A stretch of DNA of 64,000 nucleotides. Source: Pirellula staleyi DSM 6068. Its GTDB lineage: Bacteria > Planctomycetota > Planctomycetia > Pirellulales > Pirellulaceae. Below are positions 33,898-44,193 of the stretch, piece after piece. The notes beneath the pieces were generated by a model. It was not told the origin of the DNA, ran no database searches, and saw only the letters and a program-made list of their open reading frames with translations. A program made the translations under genes and the position numbers. How positions within the stretch are numbered: the stretch's first letter is position 1; each line of letters opens with the position of its first letter. The stretch is taken from NCBI RefSeq assembly GCF_000025185.1, contig NC_013720.1:2418001-2482000 (forward strand), given 5' to 3'.

Positions 33898-35466
33898 GTG
33901 TTTGATCTACTGTTTCGCGGCGGCATGGTTTTGGATGGCTCAGGGGGGCCGTCGTTGCGCGCCGATGTGGGAGTTTTGGGGGATCAAATCACAGCGGTGG
34001 GGGACCTTTCGCACGCCTCGGCAACTCGCGTGGTCGATGTTTCGGGGCGGGTGATCGCTCCCGGGTTCATCGACGTGCATAACCACAGCGAGGGGTGGCT
34101 CCTTTCGCACAAAAATTTCTGGCCCAAGACGAGCCAAGGTTTCACCACCGAAGTGCTGATGGCGGACGGCATTTCGTACGCTCCTGTCGACCGGCATAAC
34201 TGGCGCGAGTGGATTTACTATCTGCGGTCGCTCAACGGCCTGCGTTACGAGCAATATCAAGGCTGGCAATCGATTGCCGACTACCTGTCGCTGCTCGATC
34301 GACGGACCGCGCAGAACGTGATTGCGCACGTTCCGTATGCTAACTGCCGCGTCCTAGCGCAAGGCTGGGGACGCCATGCGCCCGACGATTTTCAGATGCG
34401 ACAAATCCGCAACGAAATTCGCCTCGGCATGGAGCAAGGCTGTGTCGGACTCTCGACCGGCATGGACTACGTCGGCGAGTGTTTTGCATCGACCGACGAA
34501 CTGGTCGAAGCATGCAAAGTGATTGCCCCGTACCAAGGGCTGTACGTCACACATGTGCGCTACAAAATGGGGCTCCTCCCGGCGTTTCGCGAAGCGGTGG
34601 AGATCGGTCGCCGCAGTGGAGCACGCGTGCACATTTCGCACTTGAAGGCGACCAGCACGCAAGATGTCGATGAGGTCCTGGCGTTTTGCGACTGGGCGAG
34701 CCGCGAGGTCGATTTCAGCTTCGATGTCTACCCCTACCAGCGCGGCAGCACGATGCTGAATTATCTCCTCCCCTACGAAGTTTGGGACGACGGTCCGCTC
34801 GCGGTTCTCTCCAAGCTCGGAAAGAGCGAAGTGCTCGAGCGATTCCGCATCGCGCTGGCCCAGTCCGGGACACCAATCGAGCGTTACACCATTGCCTGGA
34901 CCAACACGTGGGACAACTCCACCCACCACGGCAAGTTGCTTTCAGAATATGTCGAGGAGATGGGACGCTCACCGGAAGAGGCGCTCTATCATCTACTGCT
35001 CGAAGAAAATCTAGCCACGCTCCTGGTGATCGATTCGGGAGACGACCAACTGATCGAGCCGATCCTGCAGCATCCCAAATTCATGCTCGGGAGCGATGGG
35101 ATCTACTTCCCCGATTCCGTGGTGCATCCCCGCGTGTATGGAAGCACCGGAAGATTGCTTGGCCCCTGCGTGCGCGAGAAACGATTGTTCACGCTCGCTG
35201 ATGCAGTCTACAAAATGACCCTCGCTCCCGCGCGTCGATTTGGACTCGCCGGACGGGGTCAGATTGCCGAAGGATGTTTCGCGGATCTGGTGATTTTCGA
35301 TCCCGACAGCGTCGGGGATTTGGCGACCTACGATCAGCCGCACCAGGTTTGCACCGGGATCGAGCAGGTGGTGGTAAACGGCGTGGTGATTGTCGACAAC
35401 AGCCAGCCGGTGCACTTCCTCGGTGAAGAACTTCCGGGCCGGGTGCTGAAGTATCAGCCTGTGTAG
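33898..35466 (+). CDS. N-acyl-D-amino-acid deacylase (amidohydrolase)
   Basis: 522-residue metal-dependent amidohydrolase of the D-aminoacylase/N-acyl-D-glutamate deacylase family. The N-terminal small beta-domain (DLLFRGGMVLDGSGGPSLRADV) leads into VIAPGFIDVHNHSEG with the HxH-type metal site. Further conserved parts: GLSTGMDYVGE, YVTHVRYKMG, ARVHISHLKATS and MLGSDGIYFPD, plus the C-terminal GLAGRGQIAEGCFADLVIFDPD. Role: release of D-amino acids from N-acyl forms, perhaps in peptidoglycan-peptide recycling. Start is a GTG with a weak ribosome-binding site. Confidence 0.9.
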   Translation: MFDLLFRGGMVLDGSGGPSLRADVGVLGDQITAVGDLSHASATRVVDVSGRVIAPGFIDVHNHSEGWLLSHKNFWPKTSQGFTTEVLMADGISYAPVDRHNWREWIYYLRSLNGLRYEQYQGWQSIADYLSLLDRRTAQNVIAHVPYANCRVLAQGWGRHAPDDFQMRQIRNEIRLGMEQGCVGLSTGMDYVGECFASTDELVEACKVIAPYQGLYVTHVRYKMGLLPAFREAVEIGRRSGARVHISHLKATSTQDVDEVLAFCDWASREVDFSFDVYPYQRGSTMLNYLLPYEVWDDGPLAVLSKLGKSEVLERFRIALAQSGTPIERYTIAWTNTWDNSTHHGKLLSEYVEEMGRSPEEALYHLLLEENLATLLVIDSGDDQLIEPILQHPKFMLGSDGIYFPDSVVHPRVYGSTGRLLGPCVREKRLFTLADAVYKMTLAPARRFGLAGRGQIAEGCFADLVIFDPDSVGDLATYDQPHQVCTGIEQVVVNGVVIVDNSQPVHFLGEELPGRVLKYQPV

Positions 35467-35497
35467 CCGTGTCCCAAGCCGACGGTACTGCAAGAAC

Positions 35498-35538
35498 GAA
35501 AAAAGTGCCGACCAACCTGAAACAAGTTGGCCGGCACT
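35498..35538 (-). terminator. Rho-independent terminator of the heme-domain gene
   Basis: On the minus strand AGTGCCGGCCAAC/GTTGGTCGGCACTTTTTT, with a T-run. It sits between convergent genes and mainly serves the minus-strand gene ending at 35595. Confidence 0.85.
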
Positions 35539-35594
35539 AGCAGTGTTTATCGTCGAGCGTTCATCGCGGGAACTGGTTTCCCGCTGCTGATGTG

Positions 35595-38537
35595 CTACGG
35601 CTGGAAGGCTTTGTCGTCCTTCTTGCCACCGCTACGGAGGTAGGCAATCAGGTCGAGCACTTCTTCCTTTGTCAGGGTGTTGATGAGACCCTGGGGCATC
35701 TCACTGATCTTCGACTGTTGACGCTGCTCGATATCTTCCTTGGCGATTGTGACGAGTTGCAACGCAAAGGGATCGGTGCGGACCTTGATCACCTTGTCGT
35801 TCTCTTCGATCACGCGGCCGGTGATCACGTCGCCATCGACCGTGAGGATCATCGAACCGACATACTGATCGGAGATCGCTTTCGAAGGAACCACCAGCGA
35901 TTCGACGAGGTACTGGGTGTTGAAGCGATTTCCCACCCCCGTGATGTCGGGGCCGGTATCGCCACCTTGGCCGTCGAATCGATGGCACTTGTAGCACTGA
36001 GCAGCTTCATACGCGGCTCGTCCCTTCTCGAACGAACGACCTTTCTCGACATCCCCGAGCGAAGCGGCGAAATCTTCCGCTTGCCAGTTGTGTACGAATT
36101 GACGGGTCGTTTCGAGCTTCACCGTTTCGACAAAGGCTTTTCCTTCGATCACTTCCTTGAGCGCCAAACGATCAGCTTCGGTGAGCTTTTCGGCGGCATC
36201 GGTCCGAATTCGATCGAGGAACTTGCGGAAGCTATTGCCACCGCGGCCTTTCTGCTGACCCATCGAGATCCAGCTGAAAAAGACCTTGCGCTGCTCCATC
36301 GTAAGGAGCGGCGAAATGTTGCGGAGGACAAGCACGTAATACAGCTGCTCTTCCTGCGTCTGAGCCGCTGAAAGGAGTTTGAGAGCTGGCTCGATCACCG
36401 CTGGCGATTCGAGGTAGACCAGCAGGGCGGCGAGTTCGCGATTCACCGATTCGCTTTGGTTCGGAAAGAGTGGGAGCAGCTTGTCGGCGATGCTCTTGGC
36501 GGTAGCAGCGTCGGGCTTGCCGAGGCGAATGAACGCCAGGCCGTAGGCTCGCGAAAGTGCCAGCAGCTGATCTTCGGTCATGCGCGAGGTGGGCAAGCTG
36601 CCGAGCTTTTCGACGAGTTGGGGGAGCATCGATTTGTCGCCACTGCGGGCCACGGCAATCATGGCATTAATGGCGGCTGTGACGCGCGTTTCAGCAAACG
36701 CTTTCTCTTTCCACGCAGCAATCGGCTGATGTTCGATGGCAACGCGCGCCGCATAGCGAATCGCGCGATCTCCCGAGTTCATGTGTGGCCAGCAAAAGTC
36801 GACTGCTTGGGGATCTTCCTTCGTTTGAAAGGCTTCGATTTCGCTGCGAAGCTTACGTGCGGCAGCCGCTGCTGCGTCGGCAGCTGGTGCGGCAGGGGCG
36901 GTCGATTCGCTGCCGACATACTTCACGCGATAGAGCCCCGACTGTGTGCCACGACCACCGATGGTGAAATACATCTGACCATCGGTGTGGATCACCACGT
37001 CGGTGAGTGGCATCGGACGACCTTCGACAAAGACTTCAAACGTGGCGGTGTAGGTGGCTCCCACAGGTGCCAGATGCACGGCGTAGAGCTTGCCGTAGGT
37101 CCAGTCGTTGATGAACAAAGCACGCTGATATTTCTCGGGAAACTTAGCGCCAGTGCCAAACGCCACACCGGTTGGCGACCCCATACCGATGTTCACCACA
37201 GCGCCGAGGCTGTCGGGAGAATATTCGGGCCACTTGCCTGTTCCGTTGCGCCAGCCGTACTCGCCGCCGCTCACCAAATGATTTACGCGCGTTGGGCGAT
37301 ACCAGGGAGTTCCGGTATCCCATTCCATGTCGCTGTCGTAGGTGAAAACCTGGCCTTCAGGGTTGAAGTCGAAGTCGTAAGCGTTGCGGAGACCGGCCGA
37401 GAGAAGTTCCCAGTTTTGCCCCTTCAGGTCGCAGCGAGCGATCCAGCCGCCGGGAGCCATGATGTGCGGATCGTGTCCGCCACCATCGGGATTGCGTGGG
37501 AGGAGCAGATCTTCGGCCCAGTTGCGCATGGGGGACGAAGGATCGTACCCTTCAGGAACTGCGGTGAAGTTGCCGGCGATGACATAGAGCTTGCCATCGG
37601 GTCCGAGCCGGACGGCGTGAGGACCATGCTCGCCACCGCCGTTGAGTTTCTTCAGCAGCGTGACTTTGTCGAGCTGACCATCGGCGTTGGTGTCGGTCAC
37701 TTCGTAGAGACCACTTCCTTGAGCAGCGCTGCCGTTCACAACGACATAGAGCCGATCGTTGGCCCACAACAGACCTTGAGCCTGACCAATCGGCACGTCG
37801 ATTTTTTCGACTTTGGTGGTTTCGGCTGTCTTGCCAGGAGTGACGCTATAGAGCGAGCCACCTTGGTCGCAAACCACCAGCGTGCCGTCGGGCTTGCTCG
37901 CCATGCTGACCCACGAACCCTGTTCCCCTTTGGGAACCGAGTAGACGAGTTCGACTTCGAAACCGGGAAGTGGCTTCATCGCCTCGACGGGTGTGCTTCC
38001 GCCAGCGGTCGAGCCAGTCAGGTCTCCCCAAGGGCCGACACCCATCGGGCCGAAGCTGTGAGGCGCCTTCCAGGCCGAGTCGTCGAACGTCGGCATTTGC
38101 CACCCTGCCGGTGCTTCCGTACTGCATTTCCACGACTTGTTGCTGACCAGGCGCTGTTTGGTGCCGTCAGCATTTTCGATCAGAATTTCGCCATGCAGGG
38201 CTGCGATGCCACTTTCGTTTTGGCCAATCACCGCCACCACATTCTTCCCCTTGCGGAGCTGTTTGGCGATGTCGACCTTCAGCCGCGATTCCCAGCCATC
38301 ATGTTTTTTGAGCTCTTGGCCATTCACCAGCAGGGTGAAGCTGTTATCGCAGCTGCCGATGTACGACGCACTTTTGGGAGCATCGGCGAGTTCAAAAGTG
38401 GTGCGGAAGTAGGCCTTTTCGCCATCTTTCGCGCCAGCGGAGGTCCAGAGCCAGAGTGGCTTCTCTTGAGCCGACACCGGGGAAGCGAGCACGAGGGTCG
38501 CCAGCGCGGCGAGCGATAGCAGGCAAGCACGAAGCAT
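35595..38537 (-). CDS. Large exported protein with a C-terminal c-type heme domain
   Basis: 980-residue secreted protein typical of planctomycetes. A signal peptide (MLRACLLSLAALATLVLASP) is followed by a galactose-binding/lectin-like module (residues about 25-190, containing GKNVVAVIGQNESG). A six-bladed beta-propeller of the PQQ/sugar-dehydrogenase kind comes next (GPDGKLYVIAGN, GGGHDPHIMAPGGWI, FNPEGQVFTYDSDMEWD). Then come a HEAT-like helical region and a C-terminal heme domain with the binding motif CYKCH at about 35985. It ends in YLRSGGKKDDKAFQP. It may oxidise sugars or other organic substrates in the periplasm, passing electrons to c-type heme. Start at 38537 fits the signal peptide and an AAGGA site; the open frame runs further upstream. 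Confidence 0.9.
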   Translation of the reverse strand: MLRACLLSLAALATLVLASPVSAQEKPLWLWTSAGAKDGEKAYFRTTFELADAPKSASYIGSCDNSFTLLVNGQELKKHDGWESRLKVDIAKQLRKGKNVVAVIGQNESGIAALHGEILIENADGTKQRLVSNKSWKCSTEAPAGWQMPTFDDSAWKAPHSFGPMGVGPWGDLTGSTAGGSTPVEAMKPLPGFEVELVYSVPKGEQGSWVSMASKPDGTLVVCDQGGSLYSVTPGKTAETTKVEKIDVPIGQAQGLLWANDRLYVVVNGSAAQGSGLYEVTDTNADGQLDKVTLLKKLNGGGEHGPHAVRLGPDGKLYVIAGNFTAVPEGYDPSSPMRNWAEDLLLPRNPDGGGHDPHIMAPGGWIARCDLKGQNWELLSAGLRNAYDFDFNPEGQVFTYDSDMEWDTGTPWYRPTRVNHLVSGGEYGWRNGTGKWPEYSPDSLGAVVNIGMGSPTGVAFGTGAKFPEKYQRALFINDWTYGKLYAVHLAPVGATYTATFEVFVEGRPMPLTDVVIHTDGQMYFTIGGRGTQSGLYRVKYVGSESTAPAAPAADAAAAAARKLRSEIEAFQTKEDPQAVDFCWPHMNSGDRAIRYAARVAIEHQPIAAWKEKAFAETRVTAAINAMIAVARSGDKSMLPQLVEKLGSLPTSRMTEDQLLALSRAYGLAFIRLGKPDAATAKSIADKLLPLFPNQSESVNRELAALLVYLESPAVIEPALKLLSAAQTQEEQLYYVLVLRNISPLLTMEQRKVFFSWISMGQQKGRGGNSFRKFLDRIRTDAAEKLTEADRLALKEVIEGKAFVETVKLETTRQFVHNWQAEDFAASLGDVEKGRSFEKGRAAYEAAQCYKCHRFDGQGGDTGPDITGVGNRFNTQYLVESLVVPSKAISDQYVGSMILTVDGDVITGRVIEENDKVIKVRTDPFALQLVTIAKEDIEQRQQSKISEMPQGLINTLTKEEVLDLIAYLRSGGKKDDKAFQP

Positions 38538-38796
38538 TACACAGAGTTCCTTGAGCGGGGCAGGGGGCATGGCAAACTCAATTGCCAAAGTCGGCGAGCA
38601 GACACAGGTGGGAAGCTCGCCAAGGGGGCATGAAGCCGCCAGTATAAGCTGGATAGTGGCGGTTGATCTACTACTGCTGGCAGCTGTTTTTGGCGACAGC
38701 AAGGAGTTGGAGCGTGGGTTCACGTCAGGAGGAAGGCGGGAGTTTGCCGGGCTGCTATGGCATGCTGGGTAGCCGCCTCGCTACACTTCTTCCGTT

Positions 38797-41700
38797 ATGA
38801 CGGCAGTGCTGCCCACCGATACCGAGGCGGCCGAGAAGCTGCGCAGGCTTCCTGGCCGGATTGCTCAGCTCGCTGGATTTGCGGAGGTTGTGGCCGCGAT
38901 GTCGCGCCACGAGCCCGCCACGATCGACGGCGTGTGGGGATCGTCGTGCGCGCTTTTGGCAGCGGCCTTGGCATCAGCCGACAATTCTCCCGTTATCGCA
39001 GTACTCCCCACGCAGCGCGAGGCCGACGATCTAGCGATCGATATTGCTCTGTTTCGCTCGCAAGGGATACTGCCGCTGCCGAGCTTCGAATCGGCGATTG
39101 TGGCAGAACTGGGGCGCGACGACGCTTTCGGGCCACGCCTGCGAACGCTGAAAGAGTTGCTCGTCGCTCGCGAGAATCCACGCGCCGCCGCCACGCTGCA
39201 GCAACTGGTGGTGACGAGCATTCACTCGCTGCTGCAGCCGATGCCCCAGCGCGAGGTCCTCGCGGCAAGTTCGCGGCGGGTCCGAAAACAAGAATCGCTC
39301 GAGATCGATCCGTTCCTGCGGTGGCTGGTCGAACATGGCTACGAAGCGACCACCAGCGTGCAGTTGCCGGGGGAATTTTGTCATCGGGGCGGCATCATCG
39401 ATTTGTTCGCTCACGACTGGCAGCGTCCAGCGCGCATTGAACTGTTCGACGACGAAGTCGAGTCGATTCGCCAGTTCGATGTGGCGACGCAGCGTAGCTT
39501 GGGAGCTCTCGATTGGGTCGAAATCACCGCGATACCGGCTGCTAATCTCGCGGGTGGGGTGATTGCCGACTATCTCCCGCCAAACAGCCGAATTTTGCTT
39601 TTTTCTCCCGATCGCCTGAGCGATGAAGGCCGCGCGCTCCACGCTCGCAGCACGGCGGAAGCGCAGCTGATGAGTGTGGCCGAGGTGCTCAGCAGCTTGA
39701 GTTCGTTTGGCATCGCCACAGCCGATGGCATTGCGGCTGGTTCGCTTGGCGTGCCATGGCACATGCCGGTAGAGAGCGTCGAGCAATTCAGTGGCGATTT
39801 GACGAAGGTGCGCGATCAACTCGGCGATTTGGCCGGTGATCACGAGGTGATGATCATCACCCCGACCGAAGCTGAGGTGCAGCGTCTGCGGGAGATTTTC
39901 GCGACTACCAGTCTCGCAGCGACCGGTCGGCTGAGCTACGTCATTGGCACGCTGCGCGAAGGGTTTCGCGTTCCGGACGAGAAGCTCATCATCATCACCG
40001 GCGGAGAGCTATTTCATCGGGGCGAGCTACGCCGTTTGCCACGTCGTCGGCTCGGAAAAGCGATCGACAGCTTCCTCGACCTGCGCGAGGGAGACCTGGT
40101 AGTTCATCTCGCGCATGGCATCGGGCGATTTGCGGGGATTAAACTTCTCGAGCGTGGTGAAACGAGCGAAGAGCATCTTGAAATCGAATTCGATGGTGGC
40201 ACGCGGATCTATGTCCCTGCGGTGCGCATCGATCTCGTTCAAAAATATGTCGGTGGCACGAAAACACGCCCCTCGCTCGCAAAAATTGGCGGGAAAACCT
40301 GGCTTAAGCAAAAGAAAGCTGCCGAGTCGGCGGTGGCCGATCTCGCGGTCGAAATGCTCGAGCTGCAAGCGATGCGCAGCGCTCGCCCTGGGATCGCATT
40401 CAGTGCCGATAGCGAGTGGCAAAAGGAGTTCGATAACTCGTTTCCGTTTCAAGAGACCGTCGATCAGCTGACATCGATTGCGTCGATCAAAGCCGACATG
40501 CAGCGAGCGCGTCCGATGGACCGGCTCCTGTGCGGCGATGTGGGATTTGGCAAAACCGAAGTGGCGATGCGGGCAGCCTTCAAGGCGGTCGATAACGGCT
40601 ACCAAGTGGCGGTGCTGGTGCCGACAACCATCCTGGCCGAACAGCACTACCGTAGCTTCATCGAGCGCATGGCCGAGTTTCCCTGCGATATTGCGAAGCT
40701 CAGTCGCTTCTGCACGTCGCAGGAAGAACGCGAGGCGCTCAAAGGTATTAAGAGTGGCAAGGTCGATATCGTGGTGGGGACACATCGTCTCGCTTCGCAG
40801 GACGTTGATTTCCACAACTTGGGGCTAGTGATCATCGACGAAGAGCAGCGTTTTGGTGTCGACGTAAAAGAGCGGCTGAAGGCGCTCAAAGCGACGGTGG
40901 ATGTCCTCACGTTGTCGGCAACACCGATTCCACGCACGCTGCATATGTCGCTCGTGGGGGTCCGCGATATTTCGAATCTCGAGTCTCCTCCTGAAGATCG
41001 AGTGCCGGTCGAAACGTCTGTCAAACGCTGGAATAACGACCTGATTCGCACCGCAGTGCTACGCGAACTCAATCGGGGGGGACAGATTTATTTTGTCCAT
41101 AACCGCGTGAATGATATTGAGATCATCGCGCGACGTTTGAATCAAATTGTTCCCGAAGCTTCGCTCCGGATCGGTCATGGACAGATGAACGAGACCGAGC
41201 TCGAGCAAGTGATGGTCGACTTTGTCGCGGGGAAGTTCGATCTGCTCCTCGCCACCACCATCGTGGAGAGTGGGCTCGATATTCCCAACGCCAATACGAT
41301 TTTCATCAACGAGGCTGAGCGCTACGGACTAGCCGACCTGCATCAGCTGCGGGGACGTGTGGGGCGCTATAAAAATCGAGCCCACTGCTATCTGCTGATC
41401 GATTCCAATAAGTCGATCACCCCCAACGCAGCACGGCGCTTGCGGGCAATTGAAGAGTTCAGCGAAATGGGGGCCGGTTTTCAGATTTCGATGCGCGACC
41501 TTGAAATCCGGGGTGCTGGCAATTTGCTTGGCACGCAGCAGAGTGGGCACATCGCCGCGGTGGGGTATGAACTCTATTGTCAGCTGCTCGAGAATGCCGT
41601 TCGGTCGCTGCAGCGTCAGCCACCGAAGCAGCAGCTAGCAGTCGACCTGAATCTGCCGGGCGAGGCGTTTTTGCCATCCGATTACGTCGACGACATGCGG

Positions 41701-42060
41701 CTGAAGATCGATCTTTATCGACGGTTGTCGCGCGTAGGTTCGCCGACCGAGCTGGCTGATTTCCGCAGCGAATTGGTCGATCGCTTTGGCGAGCCGCCAC
41801 CGCCGGTCGAGCATTTGCTGATGCTCACGGGACTAAAAATCGACGCGATGCTCTGGAGTGTTTCGTCGATCTATATCGAAGATCAGTTTGTGGTGCTGCG
41901 GGGGGATGCTCCGGTGCGGCTAGCTCAGCTAGCAAAGACACAAAAGGGGCGTTTGCGACTCGTCGACGAGCGGCATATCTATTTGCCACTCCCGAAGAAA
42001 TCGATGCCAACAGCCGAACTTTACGAACTGATAAAAACGATGTTGCAGCCGGGGAAGTAG
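38797..42060 (+). CDS. mfd: Transcription-repair coupling factor
   Basis: 1087-residue DNA-dependent ATPase that removes stalled RNA polymerase and recruits UvrA. The N-terminal UvrB-homology part (LPGEFCHRGGIIDLFAHDW) leads to the RNA-polymerase-interaction domain (GDLVVHLAHGIGRFAGI; YVPAVRIDLVQKYVG) and the translocase. The latter has CGDVGFGKTEVAMRAAFKA (Walker A), IIDEEQRFGVDVKERLK (DEEQ box), LTLSATPIPRTLHMSL and VESGLDIPNANTIFI. The C-terminal TRCF domain follows (GYELYCQLLENAVR; MRLKIDLYRRLSRV). Start is ATG 38797. It reads into the PPIase gene with a 157-base gap and no obvious terminator. Confidence 0.96.
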   Translation: MTAVLPTDTEAAEKLRRLPGRIAQLAGFAEVVAAMSRHEPATIDGVWGSSCALLAAALASADNSPVIAVLPTQREADDLAIDIALFRSQGILPLPSFESAIVAELGRDDAFGPRLRTLKELLVARENPRAAATLQQLVVTSIHSLLQPMPQREVLAASSRRVRKQESLEIDPFLRWLVEHGYEATTSVQLPGEFCHRGGIIDLFAHDWQRPARIELFDDEVESIRQFDVATQRSLGALDWVEITAIPAANLAGGVIADYLPPNSRILLFSPDRLSDEGRALHARSTAEAQLMSVAEVLSSLSSFGIATADGIAAGSLGVPWHMPVESVEQFSGDLTKVRDQLGDLAGDHEVMIITPTEAEVQRLREIFATTSLAATGRLSYVIGTLREGFRVPDEKLIIITGGELFHRGELRRLPRRRLGKAIDSFLDLREGDLVVHLAHGIGRFAGIKLLERGETSEEHLEIEFDGGTRIYVPAVRIDLVQKYVGGTKTRPSLAKIGGKTWLKQKKAAESAVADLAVEMLELQAMRSARPGIAFSADSEWQKEFDNSFPFQETVDQLTSIASIKADMQRARPMDRLLCGDVGFGKTEVAMRAAFKAVDNGYQVAVLVPTTILAEQHYRSFIERMAEFPCDIAKLSRFCTSQEEREALKGIKSGKVDIVVGTHRLASQDVDFHNLGLVIIDEEQRFGVDVKERLKALKATVDVLTLSATPIPRTLHMSLVGVRDISNLESPPEDRVPVETSVKRWNNDLIRTAVLRELNRGGQIYFVHNRVNDIEIIARRLNQIVPEASLRIGHGQMNETELEQVMVDFVAGKFDLLLATTIVESGLDIPNANTIFINEAERYGLADLHQLRGRVGRYKNRAHCYLLIDSNKSITPNAARRLRAIEEFSEMGAGFQISMRDLEIRGAGNLLGTQQSGHIAAVGYELYCQLLENAVRSLQRQPPKQQLAVDLNLPGEAFLPSDYVDDMRLKIDLYRRLSRVGSPTELADFRSELVDRFGEPPPPVEHLLMLTGLKIDAMLWSVSSIYIEDQFVVLRGDAPVRLAQLAKTQKGRLRLVDERHIYLPLPKKSMPTAELYELIKTMLQPGK

Positions 42061-42217
42061 CCCTCTATAGTCCCGCCCCGGTGAAGGAGAAACTGCGCAC
42101 GGCGTAAGTCACTCCGGAGCTGTTTCCGTGTGCTCTGCAACTCGGTTTGGCAACATAGTTTGTGCAGCTGACAAGTGAGGTCAGTGGCGCGAGCAATTGA
42201 GGTAAGGAAACCTGCGT

Positions 42218-43690
42218 TTGCCGCATTGCTTTGCTAAGTTTGTGCCGCTCGCGATTCTCCTCGGCTTGATCGAGGCGAGTCCGATCTGCGCGCAAAGCTA
42301 CGGTGATCCCTACGCACAAGCGCCCCCCGCTGCTGGTCCAGCGCCGGTGAATCGCTATCCTCTGCCGCAGCAGCCAGCAGCGCCGAGCTATCCACCGCCA
42401 GTTCAGCAGCCGCAGTATCAGGTTCCCCAGTACCAAGTTCCTCAGTACCAGCCTCCACAAAATTCGGCACCGCAATATCAGCAGCCCCAGTATCCACCAG
42501 CAGCAGCTGGCTATCCCTTGCCGCAAGGGGAGGGGGGAGCGGCCAATTATCAAGCAAGCGCAGCGGCTACCGGTGGTGCTTCGGCGCCAGCATCGAGCAA
42601 GTTTGCTCCTTCGCAGATTGTGGCCCGTGTGGGCAACCAATTTGTGCTTGCCGGGGATGTCGATGCCATTGTGAATCAAATGATTGGCCCCGCACTAGCG
42701 CGAGCCAAATCGGATCAAGAGCGCGAAGCCATTGAGTCGAGCCGAGCGAATGCATCGAAAATGGTGCTGCAGCGCATGATCGACATGAAGGTGCTCTACG
42801 GCGACTTCGAGCGGAACATCGAGAAGAACGCCGGTCGCGACAAGCTCGACGAAATTCGAAAGAACATCGATCGCCGGATGCGCGATCAGTTCGAAAAAGA
42901 GCTCGCTTCGATGCGCGAGAAGGTTCGCAAAGCCAAGCCAGCTGAACTGCAAGCGATGCTCGCCCGCGATCCACAGATGCCTGTCGTCGCGATGCTGATG
43001 GAAGAACATCAGATTGAAAATCTCGGCGATCTCGACTTGCTGCTCCGGAAGTATGGTTCGTCGCTCGAGAAGACGCAGCGGTACTATCGCGAAAGCACTC
43101 TTGGTCGAAGTCAGGTGGCCGAGAATGTCCGCGAGATTCCGGAAGTGACCCATAAGGCGATGCTCGACTACTATCAGTCGCACGCGGAAGATTTTGCCCT
43201 GCAGGCGCGAGCACGCTTTGAAATGATGAGCGTGAAATTCGTCGGCTTTCCTACTCGGCAAGCGGCCTATCAAACAATCGGCCAGATGGGGAACGAAGTT
43301 TTTTACGGTGCGCCGTTTGAATCGGTGGCGAAGAAGTATTCGCAAGATCCGAGCGCTTCGCGCGGTGGCTATTTCGACTGGACTCAGCAGGGTGCATTGT
43401 CGACCGAAGTGCTCGACCGCGCTGTGTTCTCGCTCGAACCGGGCAAGTTGAGCCAGATTCTTGAGGACGAACGGGGCTACTACATCGTCCGAGTGATCGA
43501 GCGCGAAGAAGCGGGAAGCGTGCCGTTTGAAGTTGCCCAAACGAAGATCAAAGACGCTATCGAAACGCAGTACCGCGAAGAGAACTACCGCAATTACCTC
43601 ACCAAAGTGAAGCAGCAGACCACCATTTGGACCATCTACGACGAAACAGCTGGGCGTGGCTCGGCTGCTCCGGGAACAGGTTCGCGGTAG
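42218..43690 (+). CDS. Exported parvulin-type peptidyl-prolyl isomerase
   Basis: 490-residue periplasmic or surface chaperone. A signal peptide (FAKFVPLAILLGLIEASPIC then AQ) precedes a Pro/Gln/Tyr-rich low-complexity part (QYQVPQYQVPQYQPPQ, about residues 60-100). A SurA-type helical region follows (VARVGNQFVLAGDVDAIVNQ, LQRMIDMKVLYGDF), then the parvulin domain near residues 330-440: FEMMSVKFV, SVAKKYSQDPSASRGGYFDW and LEPGKLSQILEDERGYYIVRV. It would help fold exported proteins, which fits the many large surface proteins nearby. Start is a TTG at 42218 with AAGGA about nine bases before; a GTG at 42242 is the alternative. Confidence 0.88.
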   Translation: MPHCFAKFVPLAILLGLIEASPICAQSYGDPYAQAPPAAGPAPVNRYPLPQQPAAPSYPPPVQQPQYQVPQYQVPQYQPPQNSAPQYQQPQYPPAAAGYPLPQGEGGAANYQASAAATGGASAPASSKFAPSQIVARVGNQFVLAGDVDAIVNQMIGPALARAKSDQEREAIESSRANASKMVLQRMIDMKVLYGDFERNIEKNAGRDKLDEIRKNIDRRMRDQFEKELASMREKVRKAKPAELQAMLARDPQMPVVAMLMEEHQIENLGDLDLLLRKYGSSLEKTQRYYRESTLGRSQVAENVREIPEVTHKAMLDYYQSHAEDFALQARARFEMMSVKFVGFPTRQAAYQTIGQMGNEVFYGAPFESVAKKYSQDPSASRGGYFDWTQQGALSTEVLDRAVFSLEPGKLSQILEDERGYYIVRVIEREEAGSVPFEVAQTKIKDAIETQYREENYRNYLTKVKQQTTIWTIYDETAGRGSAAPGTGSR

Positions 43691-44193
43691 TCATTCTTCG
43701 GGCCGCTGAGCGGTACAAGTTGTGTAGGCGCTAGGTCTTACCGACTTCTGCAGGCATTTCTTTCGCCCCGGAATGAATCGAGCTAGCTGCATACTTTCTA
43801 CAGCCTGCCGGGCCAGCTATACTTCCCACTTGCCCGAGAACGGACGTGTGGAATCGCTCGGCCCCCACTGCCGTTATCGCCTGGTTGCGTCCGGGATTAG
43901 TGACACTCGCCACTGCCCCGCTGCGATCGCTATAACGCCGCAAACGGGGCATTCTCTCCCGCCAATCCACGCACACTCTTCTCGTGCGATCATGGTTGAA
44001 CTGCGCCAGATCCCGACGCTCCAGTGCGCTCGTTTTCCTCTGGAAACGAGCTTGTTGGGCTGGAAATGTCGCGGGTCTGCACCAGCCGCACGATGGGACT
44101 TGCCCCATCACCTCGACCGTTGAAATTCACACCTTGGAAACGTCAGCCGACAGACTCTTGTCAAAGAGCGCGGCAGCGGAAAGGAACGCGACG
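43691..44193. other. Intergenic leader region upstream of gltA
   Basis: 503 bases without a credible gene, although an open frame joined to gltA runs through it. It holds a strong hairpin at 44028-44051 (GCTCGTTTTCC/GGAAACGAGC, loop TCT), which lacks a T-run, and AAAGGAA near 44180 as the gltA ribosome-binding site. No certain promoter could be fixed. Confidence 0.4.
44028..44051 (+). promoter_or_regulatory. Hairpin in the gltA leader
   Basis: GCTCGTTTTCC and GGAAACGAGC, one bulged T, loop TCT, about 145 bases before the gltA start. Possible regulatory stem; no T-run follows, so it is not a plain terminator. Confidence 0.35.

Noticed and set aside
44028-44051. Intrinsic terminator before gltA
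   Set aside because: A good stem but no T-run; kept only as a hairpin of unknown role.
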